Source: Diphasiastrum complanatum (Eukaryota > Streptophyta > Lycopodiopsida > Lycopodiales > Lycopodiaceae). From it: a DNA stretch of 64,000 bases. Location of the stretch: assembly GCA_029204225.1 (NCBI GenBank), contig CM055092.1, positions 23,813,005-23,877,004 of the forward strand, read 5' to 3'. The notes under the pieces are model-generated. The model had not been told where the DNA came from and searched no databases. It saw only the letters and a program-made list of their open reading frames with translations. The stretch's first letter is position 1, and every line of letters starts with the position of its first letter. Shown piece after piece: positions 11,221 to 22,036 of the stretch. A program made the translations under genes and the position numbers.

Positions 11221-11723
11221 TTCTTGACTACTATGCTTGAAGAACCATCTTGTTTTGAAGAAGCTATTATTAAGTCACATTCTTGGAAAAATAATATGCA
11301 AATTGAGTTTCATGCTTTGATGGAAAATCAAACTTGGGAACTTGTGGATCTTCCATATGGGAAAAAACCACTTTCTGGTAAGTGAATCTATAGATTGAAG
11401 TATATTAAAGATGGACCCATTAATAAATAAGACTTTCAACAAAAGGTTTTTTGCAAACTAAAGGCTTGGATTATGATGGAACTTTTGCTCTTGCTTCTAT
11501 GCTCGTTACTATAAGGATGATCATTTGTCTTGCTACTTCTTTCAAATGTGAGCTTTTCCAACCTGATGTTACTAATGCTTTCCTAAATGGATTCTTGGAA
11601 GAAGAGTTCTACATTTTGCAACCCAGGGGCTTCATCAAGGAAGGAGACGAAGACAAAGTTTGCTACTTGAAGAAGAGTCTTTATGGACTCAAGCAAGCAC
11701 CTAGAGCTTCGTACTCTAGGTTG
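11221..11723 (+). pseudogene. Copia reverse transcriptase fragment
   Basis: A better-preserved copia RT piece from another family sits between two LTRs. It reads IEFHALMENQTWELVDLP, then GLDYDGTFALASMLVTIRM, then DVTNAFLNGFLEEEFYI and YGLKQAPRAS, which are all standard landmarks. The catalytic YVDD part and everything after it are missing, because the LTR at 11724 interrupts. Two or more stops split the first part. It cannot encode an active enzyme. Confidence 0.85.
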
Positions 11724-12374
11724 TGTGAGAGATTTCAACTAGTTTAGTCTAGTTTAGTCACATTTTGGTAAATTGTCAATAAGAGGCCAAAACTCATTTT
11801 AGGCTTAGAAATAAACTTTTTGAAGTTATATTACTTTAAAATACATTCAATAAACACTTTTGGAAAGTGTGGGAAAGTTGGTAGTCAAGTTTGAGAGAGA
11901 TTCAAATTTGAACTTTGGGTACATTGAATCTAGACCCAAAATAGTAGGGTTTACATTTTGGAGGGAAAGCCAAGTGGCCAAATAGGGTTTGGAAACTCTA
12001 TAAAAGGATGTAACTCGTGGAGAGACACATCTTCTCTCTTCTCTCTCTCATTTCATTATTATACATGGTTCTCTTTAGGTTCTACTACTCATTGGTGCAC
12101 TATCTTGGTGTTATCTTGCAATTCTATGTGTAGAATGATCATTTATTGCTATTTTTTATTCCACACGTGTGAAATACAGTAGGGTACTGTAATTGTATGG
12201 ACAGAAAACATATTTTATGTTCTGGTTCATGTTTGATCAATATCTCTTAGAGTTTGCATCTCATTTTGTATGTAGATGCTGATTTTTCTACATTGGCAGG
12301 ATTGTTGGTTTGCTCCTTATTGTAACCAAAGATTTGGGACATGGATTGGATCTTGAATGATCTGAAATCCTTCA
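11724..12374 (+). mobile_element. 5' LTR (651 bp) of the gag-protease copia element
   Basis: It starts TGTGAGAGATTT and ends AAATCCTTCA, two bases before the PBS. The termini are complementary (TGAAGGATTT against TGTGAGAGATTT). A TATAAAAG box lies at 11999-12006, followed by a CT-rich stretch. It contains the palindrome CACACGTGTG at 12162. Relatives begin at 38896 (plus) and 61213 (minus). No 3' partner for this copy was found. Confidence 0.75.
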
Positions 12375-12376
12375 AA

Positions 12377-12388
12377 TGGTATCAGAGG
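12377..12388 (+). promoter_or_regulatory. Primer-binding site (initiator-Met tRNA type)
   Basis: TGGTATCAGAGG follows the LTR end by two bases and differs only in the last base from the common plant copia PBS TGGTATCAGAGC. Confidence 0.8.
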
Positions 12389-12964
12389 TCTTGTGTTTCA
12401 GGTTATGAAAGGATCAGCCATCTTTAGCAAGGATTTGAAGGAGTTACCAGTGCTAGAGCATGCTAGATTGATTTCTACTCAAAAATCAGCATTTTTGCAT
12501 GTGTAGAATTGATCTTTTGTAGGTCAAAACTCAATATAGGGTTATATACTTGATCAATTCCAATCTCACACTTGGTTTACTGGATCTAGATGATTTTTGG
12601 TGCATTAGGAAGGTCTCATTGGAGTCTACAAGAAGATATATCAAGTTTCTAGAAATTGCTTGTAGATTTGAGATATTCAATTTTTTGTGATTTTGTCAAA
12701 ATCCTAATTTTGATTGGATCTCTAGTTTGTGAGATTACTGAACTTTATTTGAGTGTTTTTCAATCTTAGGAAGTGGCAAGAATCATTAGATTGAGGATAG
12801 ATCATAGGTTTATCAAAATTTCACTATTCTACGTGTTGATTTTCTAGTTAGAGATTTGAGAGGTTCCATATCTTTGTGATTTCTTCTTGAGTTCATTTTT
12901 TGACATTCAAGAGAGTGCTTTGTGCATTTGAACAGGTTGAAAGAGAAGATCAGGTCACTTCAAC

Positions 12965-14527
12965 ATGGCTACAAGTGGTGGATTTATGTTGGGGAGCAAT
13001 GATAGGCTTACCTCAATCAACTATTCTACTTGGAAGGTGAGGATGGAGTCCTTATTGGAGATGAATGAGTTGATGGAGATTGTTGCAGGTGTGGAGGAGA
13101 GACCTCAAGCACCTCAAGATCAAGTGAGGTATGACAAGATAGCAAAGAAAGCTCTACACATGATTAAGATGAATGTTACCAATGAACTTCTCAAGGAAGT
13201 TGGTAAGTGCACATCATCTTTGGAGGCTTGGGAAGCTTTGAAGAAGCTTTATGAATCCAAGTCTACATCAAGAGTGCTTACTCTTAGGAGGCAAATCTTT
13301 CAAAGTTTGCAAAAGAAGGAAGAGAGTACTCATGCCTTTGTTTTGAGAGTTAAAGCATTCAATGATGAGTTAGCATGTATTGATGAAAGCATTAAGGAGG
13401 TAGAACTTGTTCAAGTTATACTTAATGGCTTGTTGGATGATCATGCTAATCTTGTTCAAAGTTTTGCTATTCAAAAGACTTTGCCAAGTATTGTGGATTT
13501 GCAAACGATCTTGGTGAATGAGGAGTATAGGCTTCAATCAAGAGGAGGTGGATCTACATCGACATCTCATTATGAAGAGGATGCTATGTTCATCAAAGGC
13601 AAGTTCAAGGGCAAAGGCAAAGGCAAGTGGTCTAAAGGGCAAGATCAAGGTGAGACTTCTTCTTTTGGCAAAAAGAAAGATAAGTCTAAGTTGAAATGCT
13701 TTTATTGTGGAATCAAAAGGCATTTTGCAAATGAATGTTTGAAGAAGCAAAGAGATAAATGTAGCAAACAAATCAACTTTACTACTAATGATGAGGGTCT
13801 AGGTGGTGGTGATTCTCTTTTGATGTGTTCTTCAAGTCCAATATCAAGTGAAGGTGACAAAGATTCATGGTGGATTGATAGTGGAGCTAGCTCACACATG
13901 ACTAGTCACAAGGAGTTCTTTACTTCTTTGGTCACTTATGATGGAGCCAAGAAAGCAATTCACATGGCCAATGGTGGTGAGTGTGTGATTAAAGGTATTG
14001 GTTCAATTCATATTTGTCTCTCTACTAATAAGAAAGCAGGACTTGATGGTGTTCTTTACATTCCTTCACTTTCAAAGAATTTGATAAGTGTTGGTCAAAT
14101 GATAGAGAAAGGATACATGGTAAAGTTTGGGGGTGATGCTTGTTTCATTACAAAGGAAGAAATCTTGGTTGCTAGGGGCAATAAACAAGGTAGACTTTTC
14201 AAGCTTGATGCTTTTGTTATGGCTAACAAAAAGGATGGAATGGAAAAGGAGATTGGTCTCAACTTTCCAAAGTTACCTTTTAGCATCAATAAGATTGGTG
14301 GATCTTATGCAAAGTCTAACAAGCTTCCTTATGCTAGATCTAGGTCAAGATCTAATATGCTTCTTGGAGATGTTCATCTTTGTGCTAACTTGGCTAGTCT
14401 TGAGGATAATGATGGTGTTTCAATGGTTCTTCATGGCAAGTGCAAGCATGCAAAAGGTAAGGAAAGAGCTAACTTCATCAATGGAGGTGAAGGTTCTTCC
14501 TTGGAAAAGATTGTTGCTAATGTTTGA
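12965..14527 (+). CDS. Copia Gag-protease polyprotein, intact 520-codon frame
   Basis: One open frame encodes a Gag of the UBN2 type (start MATSGGFMLGSNDRLTSINY, then WKVRMESLLEM; LVQVILNGLLDDHANLVQSF in the middle). A Lys/Gly-rich linker comes next, then a CCHC zinc knuckle CFYCGIKRHFANEC at residues 245-258. Last is the retropepsin signature WWIDSGASSHM with the catalytic Asp at residue 305. It would form particles that bind element RNA, and cleave itself. The ATG lies about 580 bases after the PBS, a normal leader length. After protease the frame diverges from usual gag-pre-integrase and stops. Integrase, RT and RNase H are not found downstream, so the element depends on others for copying. 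This is among the best-preserved coding sequence in the window. Confidence 0.9.
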   Translation: MATSGGFMLGSNDRLTSINYSTWKVRMESLLEMNELMEIVAGVEERPQAPQDQVRYDKIAKKALHMIKMNVTNELLKEVGKCTSSLEAWEALKKLYESKSTSRVLTLRRQIFQSLQKKEESTHAFVLRVKAFNDELACIDESIKEVELVQVILNGLLDDHANLVQSFAIQKTLPSIVDLQTILVNEEYRLQSRGGGSTSTSHYEEDAMFIKGKFKGKGKGKWSKGQDQGETSSFGKKKDKSKLKCFYCGIKRHFANECLKKQRDKCSKQINFTTNDEGLGGGDSLLMCSSSPISSEGDKDSWWIDSGASSHMTSHKEFFTSLVTYDGAKKAIHMANGGECVIKGIGSIHICLSTNKKAGLDGVLYIPSLSKNLISVGQMIEKGYMVKFGGDACFITKEEILVARGNKQGRLFKLDAFVMANKKDGMEKEIGLNFPKLPFSINKIGGSYAKSNKLPYARSRSRSNMLLGDVHLCANLASLEDNDGVSMVLHGKCKHAKGKERANFINGGEGSSLEKIVANV

Positions 14528-14850
14528 TCATATGGAAAAGGATGTTGCTAGGTGCATGCATGAAGGAGGTGGTTCTTATACATTCTTTTGTTATGATTTC
14601 AAGAATGTAATTTTTCCAGCAAGTGGAGTCACATCTCTTCATAAAGAGAGTAGATCAAATGGTTCTATCAAGAGACTTAGTGAGGGAGATAGTCACAAGT
14701 CAAGAAGAAGATAAGTATGTGAAGAGTTCAAAGTAGGATGTACTTTGAATGATGTCATTGTGAATGATAGTGAGGAAGAATCATTATCATATGATTCATT
14801 ACCTAAAACATTGAGTAGAAGTTCTTGTTTGAAAAAAGAGAGATTGACTC
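14528..14850 (+). pseudogene. Short remnant downstream of the copia Gag frame
   Basis: A frame continuing to 14714 reads RCMHEGGGSYTFFCYDFKN and ends in a basic tail. A further broken frame carries EEESLSYDSLPKTLSRSSCL. They have the acidic and Ser-rich look of the copia integrase C-terminal region, but I cannot assign them. The stretch links the Gag-protease frame to an LTR of another family at about 14851. Confidence 0.35.
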
Positions 14851-15556
14851 AAGTATGAACTAGTTGGAAGATAGTGAAGTAGAAAATTGCCATGTGGCAC
14901 CATTCCATTGATCGATCATCCATTCTCATGTGAATGAGACATGCTTTCCACATGTGAGAGTCTGTTCCCACATGTGTATATATCTGGAAAATATCAGTAG
15001 GATTTGATCTTACAAGTTCCTATAAGCTAGGAGAAATCACCTCAAATCAAGCAAATCAAGGTGAGGCAATGGCACCAAGTTACGATTCAATGAGGTGGGG
15101 GCTTATCTTCAATTTATTGGTTGATCTAGGATGATGTGACATTCCCCACACATGCCAGACATGTTGAGTCAGCATACCAGGTCGAAATGTGCTTCATCGA
15201 TAAAGATCATCATTGTAAATAATCCAATCTTGATGAGAGATCTTGATTTTGAGGCAATACATTGTTATTTTCACTATTTGTGTTGTGATTTCTTGCATTG
15301 AATGATATCAATGAGTAGTGTATTGTAGTCTCTGCTCATTGTCCGTAGACTGACAATATTCCACACGTGTGAGGCCAGTCTTGAGTCATATTGATCATTT
15401 ATCAAATTGTTCTTGCTAATTAGATGCAATATTTGATTTAGATCTATATCTAGATCTAGCCATTAGAATTGTGCTTCATCGGTCTACTTGGCATCCAACA
15501 CCTCTTGTGGATCGATTGTAGATCCAATTAAGGTCCAAAAATTTCATATTTTAACA
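14851..15556 (+). mobile_element. Truncated LTR, relative of the LTR at 34572-35265
   Basis: It shares long, easily aligned stretches with 34680-35265, for example GTGAGGCAATGGCACCAAGTT and the block around AATAATCCAAT. Both end in TTTAACA. The start is missing or diverged at the junction with the preceding element, and no PBS follows. It contains CACACGTGTG at 15362. This points to a solo or deleted LTR. Confidence 0.7.
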
Positions 15557-16380
15557 CTTTGCTTGATAGTTGGACGAGGAGGAGACATGAAAGAAGTATA
15601 GATCATGTGATCGGAGGCATCAAATGGATGATCCTTCGGATTATGATTCGTGAAATTCTGATTCTGATACGTCATATTTTGATGATGACGTAGTTAAATT
15701 AACAATAATGAACATGTGGTTCTTTCACAATTACTCTTTAAGTTCGACGGTAACACCTTTGCTTGGTTCTAGAGTTATCAGGCCAATACTTTTACAAGCC
15801 CTATGTTAAGTACTTCAGTTGTTTTCTTTAATGATGTGAATAGATGTCTTTTGGCGGTGGTGTGTGAGGGAGCAATTCTACTTCTTCTTGCCTTGAAGAA
15901 CTTAATGTTGTGTTTGTCTTATTGAACCGATCCTTCTAAGTTTTTCAAATTTGTAACAGAGCCTTGGGGTGATTGCAATCAGTGGGCAATGAAGAGAATC
16001 AGATTCGAGAAAAACTCTATAGTGAATTTAATGACGGTGAAGGCTTTGAAAGTAGAGCTATATAGCAGCAATTGGATTCGATTGGCAGCTTTGGTGTATC
16101 AAACCAAACCATTAGAGATTTATAAAATTTCTCAAGCATAGGAAAAGCCTTCCACTACACTCGTGTTTCGAGTTCTTGTTGGAATCAGAGTCCTGGGTTA
16201 ACGGAAATCTGAATTTTTCAGAGAAGAAATTCTTGAGAAGGAGTTTGCAGTTGGTGTGTGCTCTATACTCCACCGATTGACAAACTGTTTGAATCAGTGC
16301 ATTACTTGTAGTGGGGCAACCTCAGTGGAAGAGGTTTTGTCAGAAAAAGTCATGAAAGAGGCAAAACTTTGCTGAGTATA
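15557..16380 (+). pseudogene. Unidentified coding-like remnant
   Basis: From about 15827 to 16373 one plus-strand frame is open except for three stops. It contains CNQWAMKRIRFEKNSIV and VEEVLSEKVMKEAKLC, and the composition is protein-like. I do not recognise it. Given the surroundings it may be a retrotransposon gag or the 5' coding part of the repeat at 16381. The rest of the stretch shows nothing. Confidence 0.25.
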
Positions 16381-16684
16381 AGTTTGGATTTCACAGAATA
16401 AAAACACGGATCTTTCCCGACACAACACTTCTGGAAGCTGTAAAGGGGTGGAGGGCACCCAAGGTGGTTTAATCTAGCCGTAGAAGGACGTGGAGGGTCG
16501 GGGGCCAGAGAAGAAGTTGTGTAGATGTAAAGAGAGCACCAAAGGAGCAGCCATAGCAGAAGCTTGAGAGTGAGAAAAGCATTGGATGGAGGTCGGCACA
16601 GCTCGTGCGCGCCAACAAGAGGGTCGGTAGCGCAGTGAGATTGATATACTTTGCTGGTGCGTAATGACGGGTTTTGCTAAGCAA
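16381..16684. repeat. Dispersed repeat, three copies in the window
   Basis: Bases 16381-16615 match 26701-26935 with, as far as I can see, one mismatch (16566). The longer 16440-16684 stretch matches the reverse complement of about 33610-33950 with many changes. Short frames on the strand opposite share endings such as PPTLHVLLRLD and PPTLHGLLRLA, but a coding role is doubtful. The nature of the repeat is unknown. Confidence 0.7.
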
Positions 16685-17434
16685 CCTTTTTCATGCTTCC
16701 GATAATGATGCTAGATGGGATTTACTAGCTCCTTGCAAGTGGCATGACATACAGAAAATCTATGGAAAAATAAGCTCGTATAATGTCTTTCGGATTGTTT
16801 CACAATCGTTATAAAGAAATGTTTGGGATATTTAGTGTCAGCGATAATCGTGATGTGTGTTCTGTTTTTCTTTGAATTTTCTTCCAGTTAAGAATTCGAT
16901 GATATTCTACTCTTGCTGACTCAAAATCCAAAAACACAAGTCTTCTGCATACGATCATAGAAAATGATGCTGATTTTTGTCCATTCTTTTGTAAGCAGAC
17001 TGTCCTACGATGACATGACCTATGATTGCAAATGGGTAGTCACATAACCACAACTCATTCCTATTAATGTACATGAAATCCAGTGAGACATATGATACCT
17101 TATCACGAACACTTTTTTTTGAATTTTCTCTTTGCTCTATAACTCTAATCCGTACATCATCATGAAACATATTGGACTCAACACAAATGATCTATTCTTC
17201 AATGAGTAAACTGGAAAAGAAGTTGACGCGATGCTGGATATCCACGATGGAAACAATATGCTTTATTGTGCAAAGGTAACGAGTTCTAGACTGAATAAAG
17301 TTTTGAAATTTCTGCATTTCGAGAGGGCTGCTACAGACTGCCAGTCAAAAAAATTTATAACACTCGTCTTTGTTCTACCAGTAACCGTTGAAAATCATCT
17401 GTGAAAGTTTGTTTGTAATGAGATATGTCATTCC
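16685..17434. other. No gene seen; 3' flank of the expansin
   Basis: Only short frames in all directions and no transposon signature. It would contain the 3' untranslated region and terminator of the minus-strand expansin, but I could not place a poly(A) signal with confidence. Confidence 0.4.
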
Positions 17435-18787
17435 TTAGTAGAACTGCTTTCCACTGAAGGTTTGACCAAACTGCCAATTTAAAGGGGCAACATCGTAAGA
17501 AGTGATATTCTTTCCGTCGGCTGTCGTGACATGAAAGGATAAACTTTGACCTACCAGCACAGTGTCACACTCCCAGTTCTGTCCCCAGTTTCGCTTCATG
17601 GGAATCCAGCCCGTTTCGGAACCTTTAACTGAAACAGCAGATATGTCGCCCACGCCACCCACATTACTGATCAGCACGAGATTAAACCAGGGGTTGCCGT
17701 TGATGGTGAAACGCATTCCTCCATCCTTGTGGCATGGCACTCTACATGCATCAATCACATATTTCAGTCTTTTGACGTGAAAAGGTCTCTGGTAAAATAT
17801 TAAACTACTAATCTCTGGAAATGTCGCCTTTAACGAATATCTTACAGGAATATAGCAAGTGCAACATATGTATGAGCTTGAATGCATGTATCCCAATCAT
17901 AACGGATGCCGAAAAGTACTAGTAGCAGTTCTCAATCATTGAAAGCAAATAAATTTTATTCCAAGGTCGAAAAGACCACAATACCCAAGGGCACAAATAG
18001 GTTACGGTAACTTGCAATCGCGTGGAGCGGTAAATTAATAGTAGCTTGTGACTGGAATTATATAATAGCTTATCACAAAAGTCAGCAGGCTCTAATGAAA
18101 TATGCAACATTCGGAAGCTCTCACTGTATATCTATGGAGGATAGACCGACCAATGTTTATAAGATGCTACCTTCGATAGAGAACAGGCACAATGCCTGCA
18201 CGCCAAAAAGCGATTTGAGAGAACGCCGGCTGTGACATATCAAAGTGCTCTCGGGGAATGTTGCATCAACCTCCATTGTCATTCGGAAGGGCGTCGTTTG
18301 GAGGGCATAAGTTTGTAGCCGTAATAAACACAGATGGATTTCCAGGGTTGCACCACTGGGTATCGTTCCAACACTTGATTTCGTAGCATCCACCACAAGC
18401 TGCGCCATTCTTAAACAATACCGTGCTGAGTGCTGCTGTATTTGTACCGTAACCCTGGCTGTAGAGGTTCCCATATCCGCATGCGCCATCTAATCACAGC
18501 CGATAGATTAAAACGAGAAGTGTGAGTCGCAGAGTGTCATTAAGCAAACTTAAGTTCAAAGTGCCGTTGCTGTTAAACAATGTGTGCACTCCTTGCACAG
18601 GTAAAGTCAGTGACTTACCCATTGTGCCTGCTGCGTCACTACCTCCGTAGAAGGTAGCATGGGCTTCATTCCAGTGCCTCCAGTGCCTCCAAGACGGTTC
18701 AGATGAATATCGTGCTTGCGAACCTTGGTAACAGCTTAGAATTAACATCGTCGCCAATGAAGCTGGTAGTGCCATGAAGCGATCCAT
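17435..18787 (-). pseudogene. EXPA: Alpha-expansin, three exons, one in-frame stop in exon 2
   Basis: Expansins are secreted wall-loosening proteins that act without hydrolysis. Exon 1 (18787-18619) encodes a signal peptide (MDRFMALPASLATMLILSC) and HATFYGGSDAAGTM. Exon 2 (18489-18171) gives [28 protein letters not shown] and HFDMSQPAF, the GH45-like domain. Exon 3 (17741-17435) gives [25 protein letters not shown] and [14 protein letters not shown], the C-terminal binding domain. Both introns (129 bp and 429 bp) have GT-AG ends and keep frame, and the spliced length is 264 residues, normal for the family. Codon 131 (18268-18266) is TGA where the family has Trp in GGWCN. As written, the protein ends inside the first domain. 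I call it a very young pseudogene, an allele or a base error. Confidence 0.88.
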
Positions 18788-19806
18788 TGTCTTGTCACCC
18801 AAAAAACATAGGTACGCTCCCACAGAACTGTGTCACGTATATCGACAGATAAGTTCTAATAAACCGAATAAGAAATGCAGCAGGGAAACCTCTTAAGTTC
18901 CTCACTGATAGTACGCTTACCTATTGAAGTGCTGCGTGACTCTTCGATGGTTTGCGAGCGCTGAAATCCAGCTACAATCACAGTCTTTGCACGTAGATAC
19001 GTCCACCTGCTTGTACGTATATCAACCCTCTAGGGCCGGTGCTCTCGAGAGAAGAGTGGCAGGAGGAGGATGATGGTAATATTGCACGAAATGAAAGCCG
19101 CAGTGAATCAGAAAAAGAGAAGAGGATCACTCTTATAATTTTCTTCAATTTAGGGCTGATACTGATTATTCGGACATACGACGGGTGGAATGGCGCCAAA
19201 TAAATAATTCAAAATTTTCAGCAACTAAACATTTCATTTTTTTGGTTTTGTTTTTTGTTTTGTGTTTGCTCAAAGGGACGGCAAGCACTCCCATTCCTTT
19301 AAGCTTAAATTTATGCTCATTTGATGTGGTTCATGCCCTACATGTCATGTTGTGTTTAGGTGCAAAGCTGAATTGCCTATTGATTGTCTCACAATAATCA
19401 AGTTGAGAAGAGTAAATTGGTGTTAGCCATGCTTGCTTGACTCTCTTGGGTAAAATTTGCCTTGACTCCACAATCGTACGTGTTTCTATTTTTGTCAACA
19501 TGCTCCGTACGAAAGTGTTGTCCATGCGTCCACAATGCATTGTATTTTTTATACTAAATGAAATAGAACAAAATGTGTTAGGGATACAACAAACATGTAT
19601 AAAATTGTACGTACAAATGGCTTAATTAACATGTGAATGATGATCATCATAACTTATATTACATGTAAATTGCACCCCCTTGCAAATTCCTGCTCTCTCT
19701 CTGTTATTTATGGTTGTTTGCCGAGGCTTCCCTGCGGGCATCACATAGCCAATCAGGCGTCATGTCCTTGGGTAGAAGGGCGAGGTCAAGTAGATATGGT
19801 TGTCTT
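18788..19806. other. Upstream region of the expansin; no gene seen
   Basis: This kilobase lies between the expansin start and the 3' end of the CACTA transposase, both on the minus strand. It should contain the expansin promoter, but I see no clear TATAAA close to the start. The short frames on both strands look random. Confidence 0.4.
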
Positions 19807-21460
19807 CTATGCCCTCTCCCCAACAACACGCTCATCATCCTTCTTATTCCAAAGATGAGGAATAGAAGTGAACTTTGTGCTATAAACCATGGACTCTTGC
19901 AGTAGCCATCTTTTCACCATGCTACCCTCAGGCCTTGATCTTTTTCTTACAAAGTCTTTTAATGTTTTCATGAATCGTTTCAAGAAAAACATCCAATGGC
20001 TATGGACAGTGCCTAAACTAAAAATATGGATCAATATTATTGAGAGAACATTGTAATTACCACACTAGCAATAGTCTAGGATGGACTATGAATAGGCAAT
20101 TGATGCAAGTAGATGATGTAGATGCAATGGCCACCTCATCTACCAAATGCACAATGAGATGCATTTGAATGGTGAGAATGGATGTGGGAAAGTGCTTCTC
20201 GATCAAACATGCTGCCTCATTGGAGCTTTGTCTTGCCGCCTCAATGGATGACATCGATATCTCCTTGGATGAAATGTATCTTTATAAGAAATGTTAACAA
20301 CAATGACATCTCCATCAGTAAGATCATCATTTTGAATCATCCCAAGAAAAAATGATGTGATTCGCATTCATCGTACCTCACCAAACCACTGCGTCTTTTT
20401 TATTTTTGGCAACGATTAAGTACTCCCAAATTGTGCTCCCCACATTCTTGAAAATGTGCATCGGGTCCAAAAGATGGTTTATGAACAATTCCTCCCAATA
20501 TAGATGTTTATGAAATATTGATAACCTCGTCATGCTAGGAGGGAGTCGTCCTAGACCTTGATTGAATCTCCAAATTTGAAGCCAATCACTTGCCTGCAAA
20601 ATTAACAAACAACCACACACATTTAATTGAGAAAATTATTGTTAGAACATATTTAAAGAGAGTAACTATTACACAAATAAATGACATTATATTGAATATA
20701 ATTGATCCAAATATAATGTATTGTACGTTCATGGCAAGGAGACATTGACCAACAAGCCCCTCATTAATAGCGTGATTGGGTGGAAGATATTGGTGAGTGA
20801 CGTGCTTGCAAATTGTCACCACAACTGGAACATGCATTGTATCCACTCATTGATTGCCCTGCATTGAAACAAAACAACTGACTTAATTGTAAGTGCAATG
20901 TTTGGATTGAGAGAAAATATGTGAATTCACATTAGATGAAATATCATGAAACAATAGCAAGGATATCTTACTTGAACATTCTCCATGTCCAGGTTAGTCG
21001 TGCATCGTCCACATCAAGATCCCCTTTACCACAAAATCTCTTTGTCTGCGTGGTCTTAATATATCGCTCACTTGGACTTGTTGCCATAGAACCTTTAGCT
21101 CATCTACCAAGGGAGCCATATACACATCCATATTTTTTGCCTTGTATTTTCCTGGGATAAGAAGAGCAAGAATTAGGTGCCCCTTCTTGATACTTAGCCA
21201 AGGGGGGATGCTGTAAATTTACAAGAACAACTGGCCAAGTGGACCATGATGTGCTACGAATGGCACATCCTCTTGTATTGTGGCTCCTTGGGACATATAT
21301 GAGTGCAAGTCAATGTGGGCATGCAAGGAAAGTGGTAGCTTTCGTGCGTTTGAACGTCTGAATGTTGTCAAATGCGTGGCAACATCTAGTCGAATTCTCC
21401 GATAGTCACGTGAATGCGAGTCATCATCCTACACAAAGGAAGCACAACAATAGTAAAAAG
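19807..21460 (-). pseudogene. En/Spm (CACTA) TNP2-type transposase, broken, with intron-like gaps
   Basis: Minus-strand pieces in order match the TNP2 transposase. About 21460-21250 gives SHSRDYRRIRLDVATHL and LHSYMSQGATIQED, then after a stop PPWLSIKKGHLILALLIPGK, NMDVYMAPLVDELKVLW and VKGILMWTMHD (to about 20980). An exon near 20850 has SMSGYNACSSCGDN and YLPPNHAINEG in two frames. Bases 20400-20600 give WRFNQGLG, ELFINHLLDPMHIFKNVGST. Bases 20254-20057 and 20034-19807 give the DUF4218-like end (LIEKHFPTSILTIQMHLIVH, TLKDFVRKRSRPEGSM). The enzyme would cut and move CACTA elements in the nucleus. Stops and frameshifts inactivate it. I could not find CACTA terminal repeats. Confidence 0.85.
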
Positions 21461-22036
21461 GAACGGAATATTCTTACCAATCTTGAAGACCGCCAAATAC
21501 ATACATGATAAGGGTGCATGCAATTTTTTTTAGCAATTTAAAGTGCTTTGAAACTCAGAACTCACCAAAGAACCAACTTCGGACAACACAAATAACGAGT
21601 CTCTCTCAATCTGTCCATACATGCGAACGTGTATATGGTAATATGTCAGTCTCGTCGCAGTGCATACATATATCGTGTACATGGGTATGGTATTCTCTAG
21701 TATACCCAGGCCTCTGATCCAATATGTGATGGTCCTACCTCATCATCTGAAGGAGAAGTATGTAAACTTGTCATTTGCATCAGTTCACCTTGACAAGTAA
21801 CAATGGATCAAACCAAAAATTAGAAAGCAATACATGTCATAAACAAAATGAAAACACTGAGTCGAATACAAGACATGTTTAGTGATTTTGAGTCTAGTAC
21901 AAGTCTCATGAATTTCGTTTTACATGAGAAATTGAACCAATTTTTTTGACAAACATTGTTCAACCTAGTTTAGTTGTATGGAACTTACTTGGATAGTGCA
22001 AGGGTATTCTTGATAACATCGTTCGTCAAGGTGATC
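21461..22036 (-). other. Upstream part of the CACTA gene, possible first exon and intron
   Basis: On the minus strand an ATG near 21785 opens MTSLHTSPSDDE, followed by a possible donor GTAGGACC. The next candidate exon starts after TTTGTGTAG near 21433 with DDDSHSRD. The same block occurs at 27190-27480 and, more diverged, at 38025-38355. A first exon and first intron of the transposase is a reasonable reading but not proven. Confidence 0.35.

Noticed and set aside
14127-14714. 195-codon frame overlapping the copia Gag-protease gene
   Set aside because: For most of its length it is a shadow in another frame of the Gag-protease gene. Only its end, after 14527, was considered as a remnant.
18157-18489. 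Frame of 110 codons starting [13 protein letters not shown] in the expansin region
   Set aside because: It is the wrong frame of expansin exon 2. The spliced frame gives the conserved [13 protein letters not shown] sequence.
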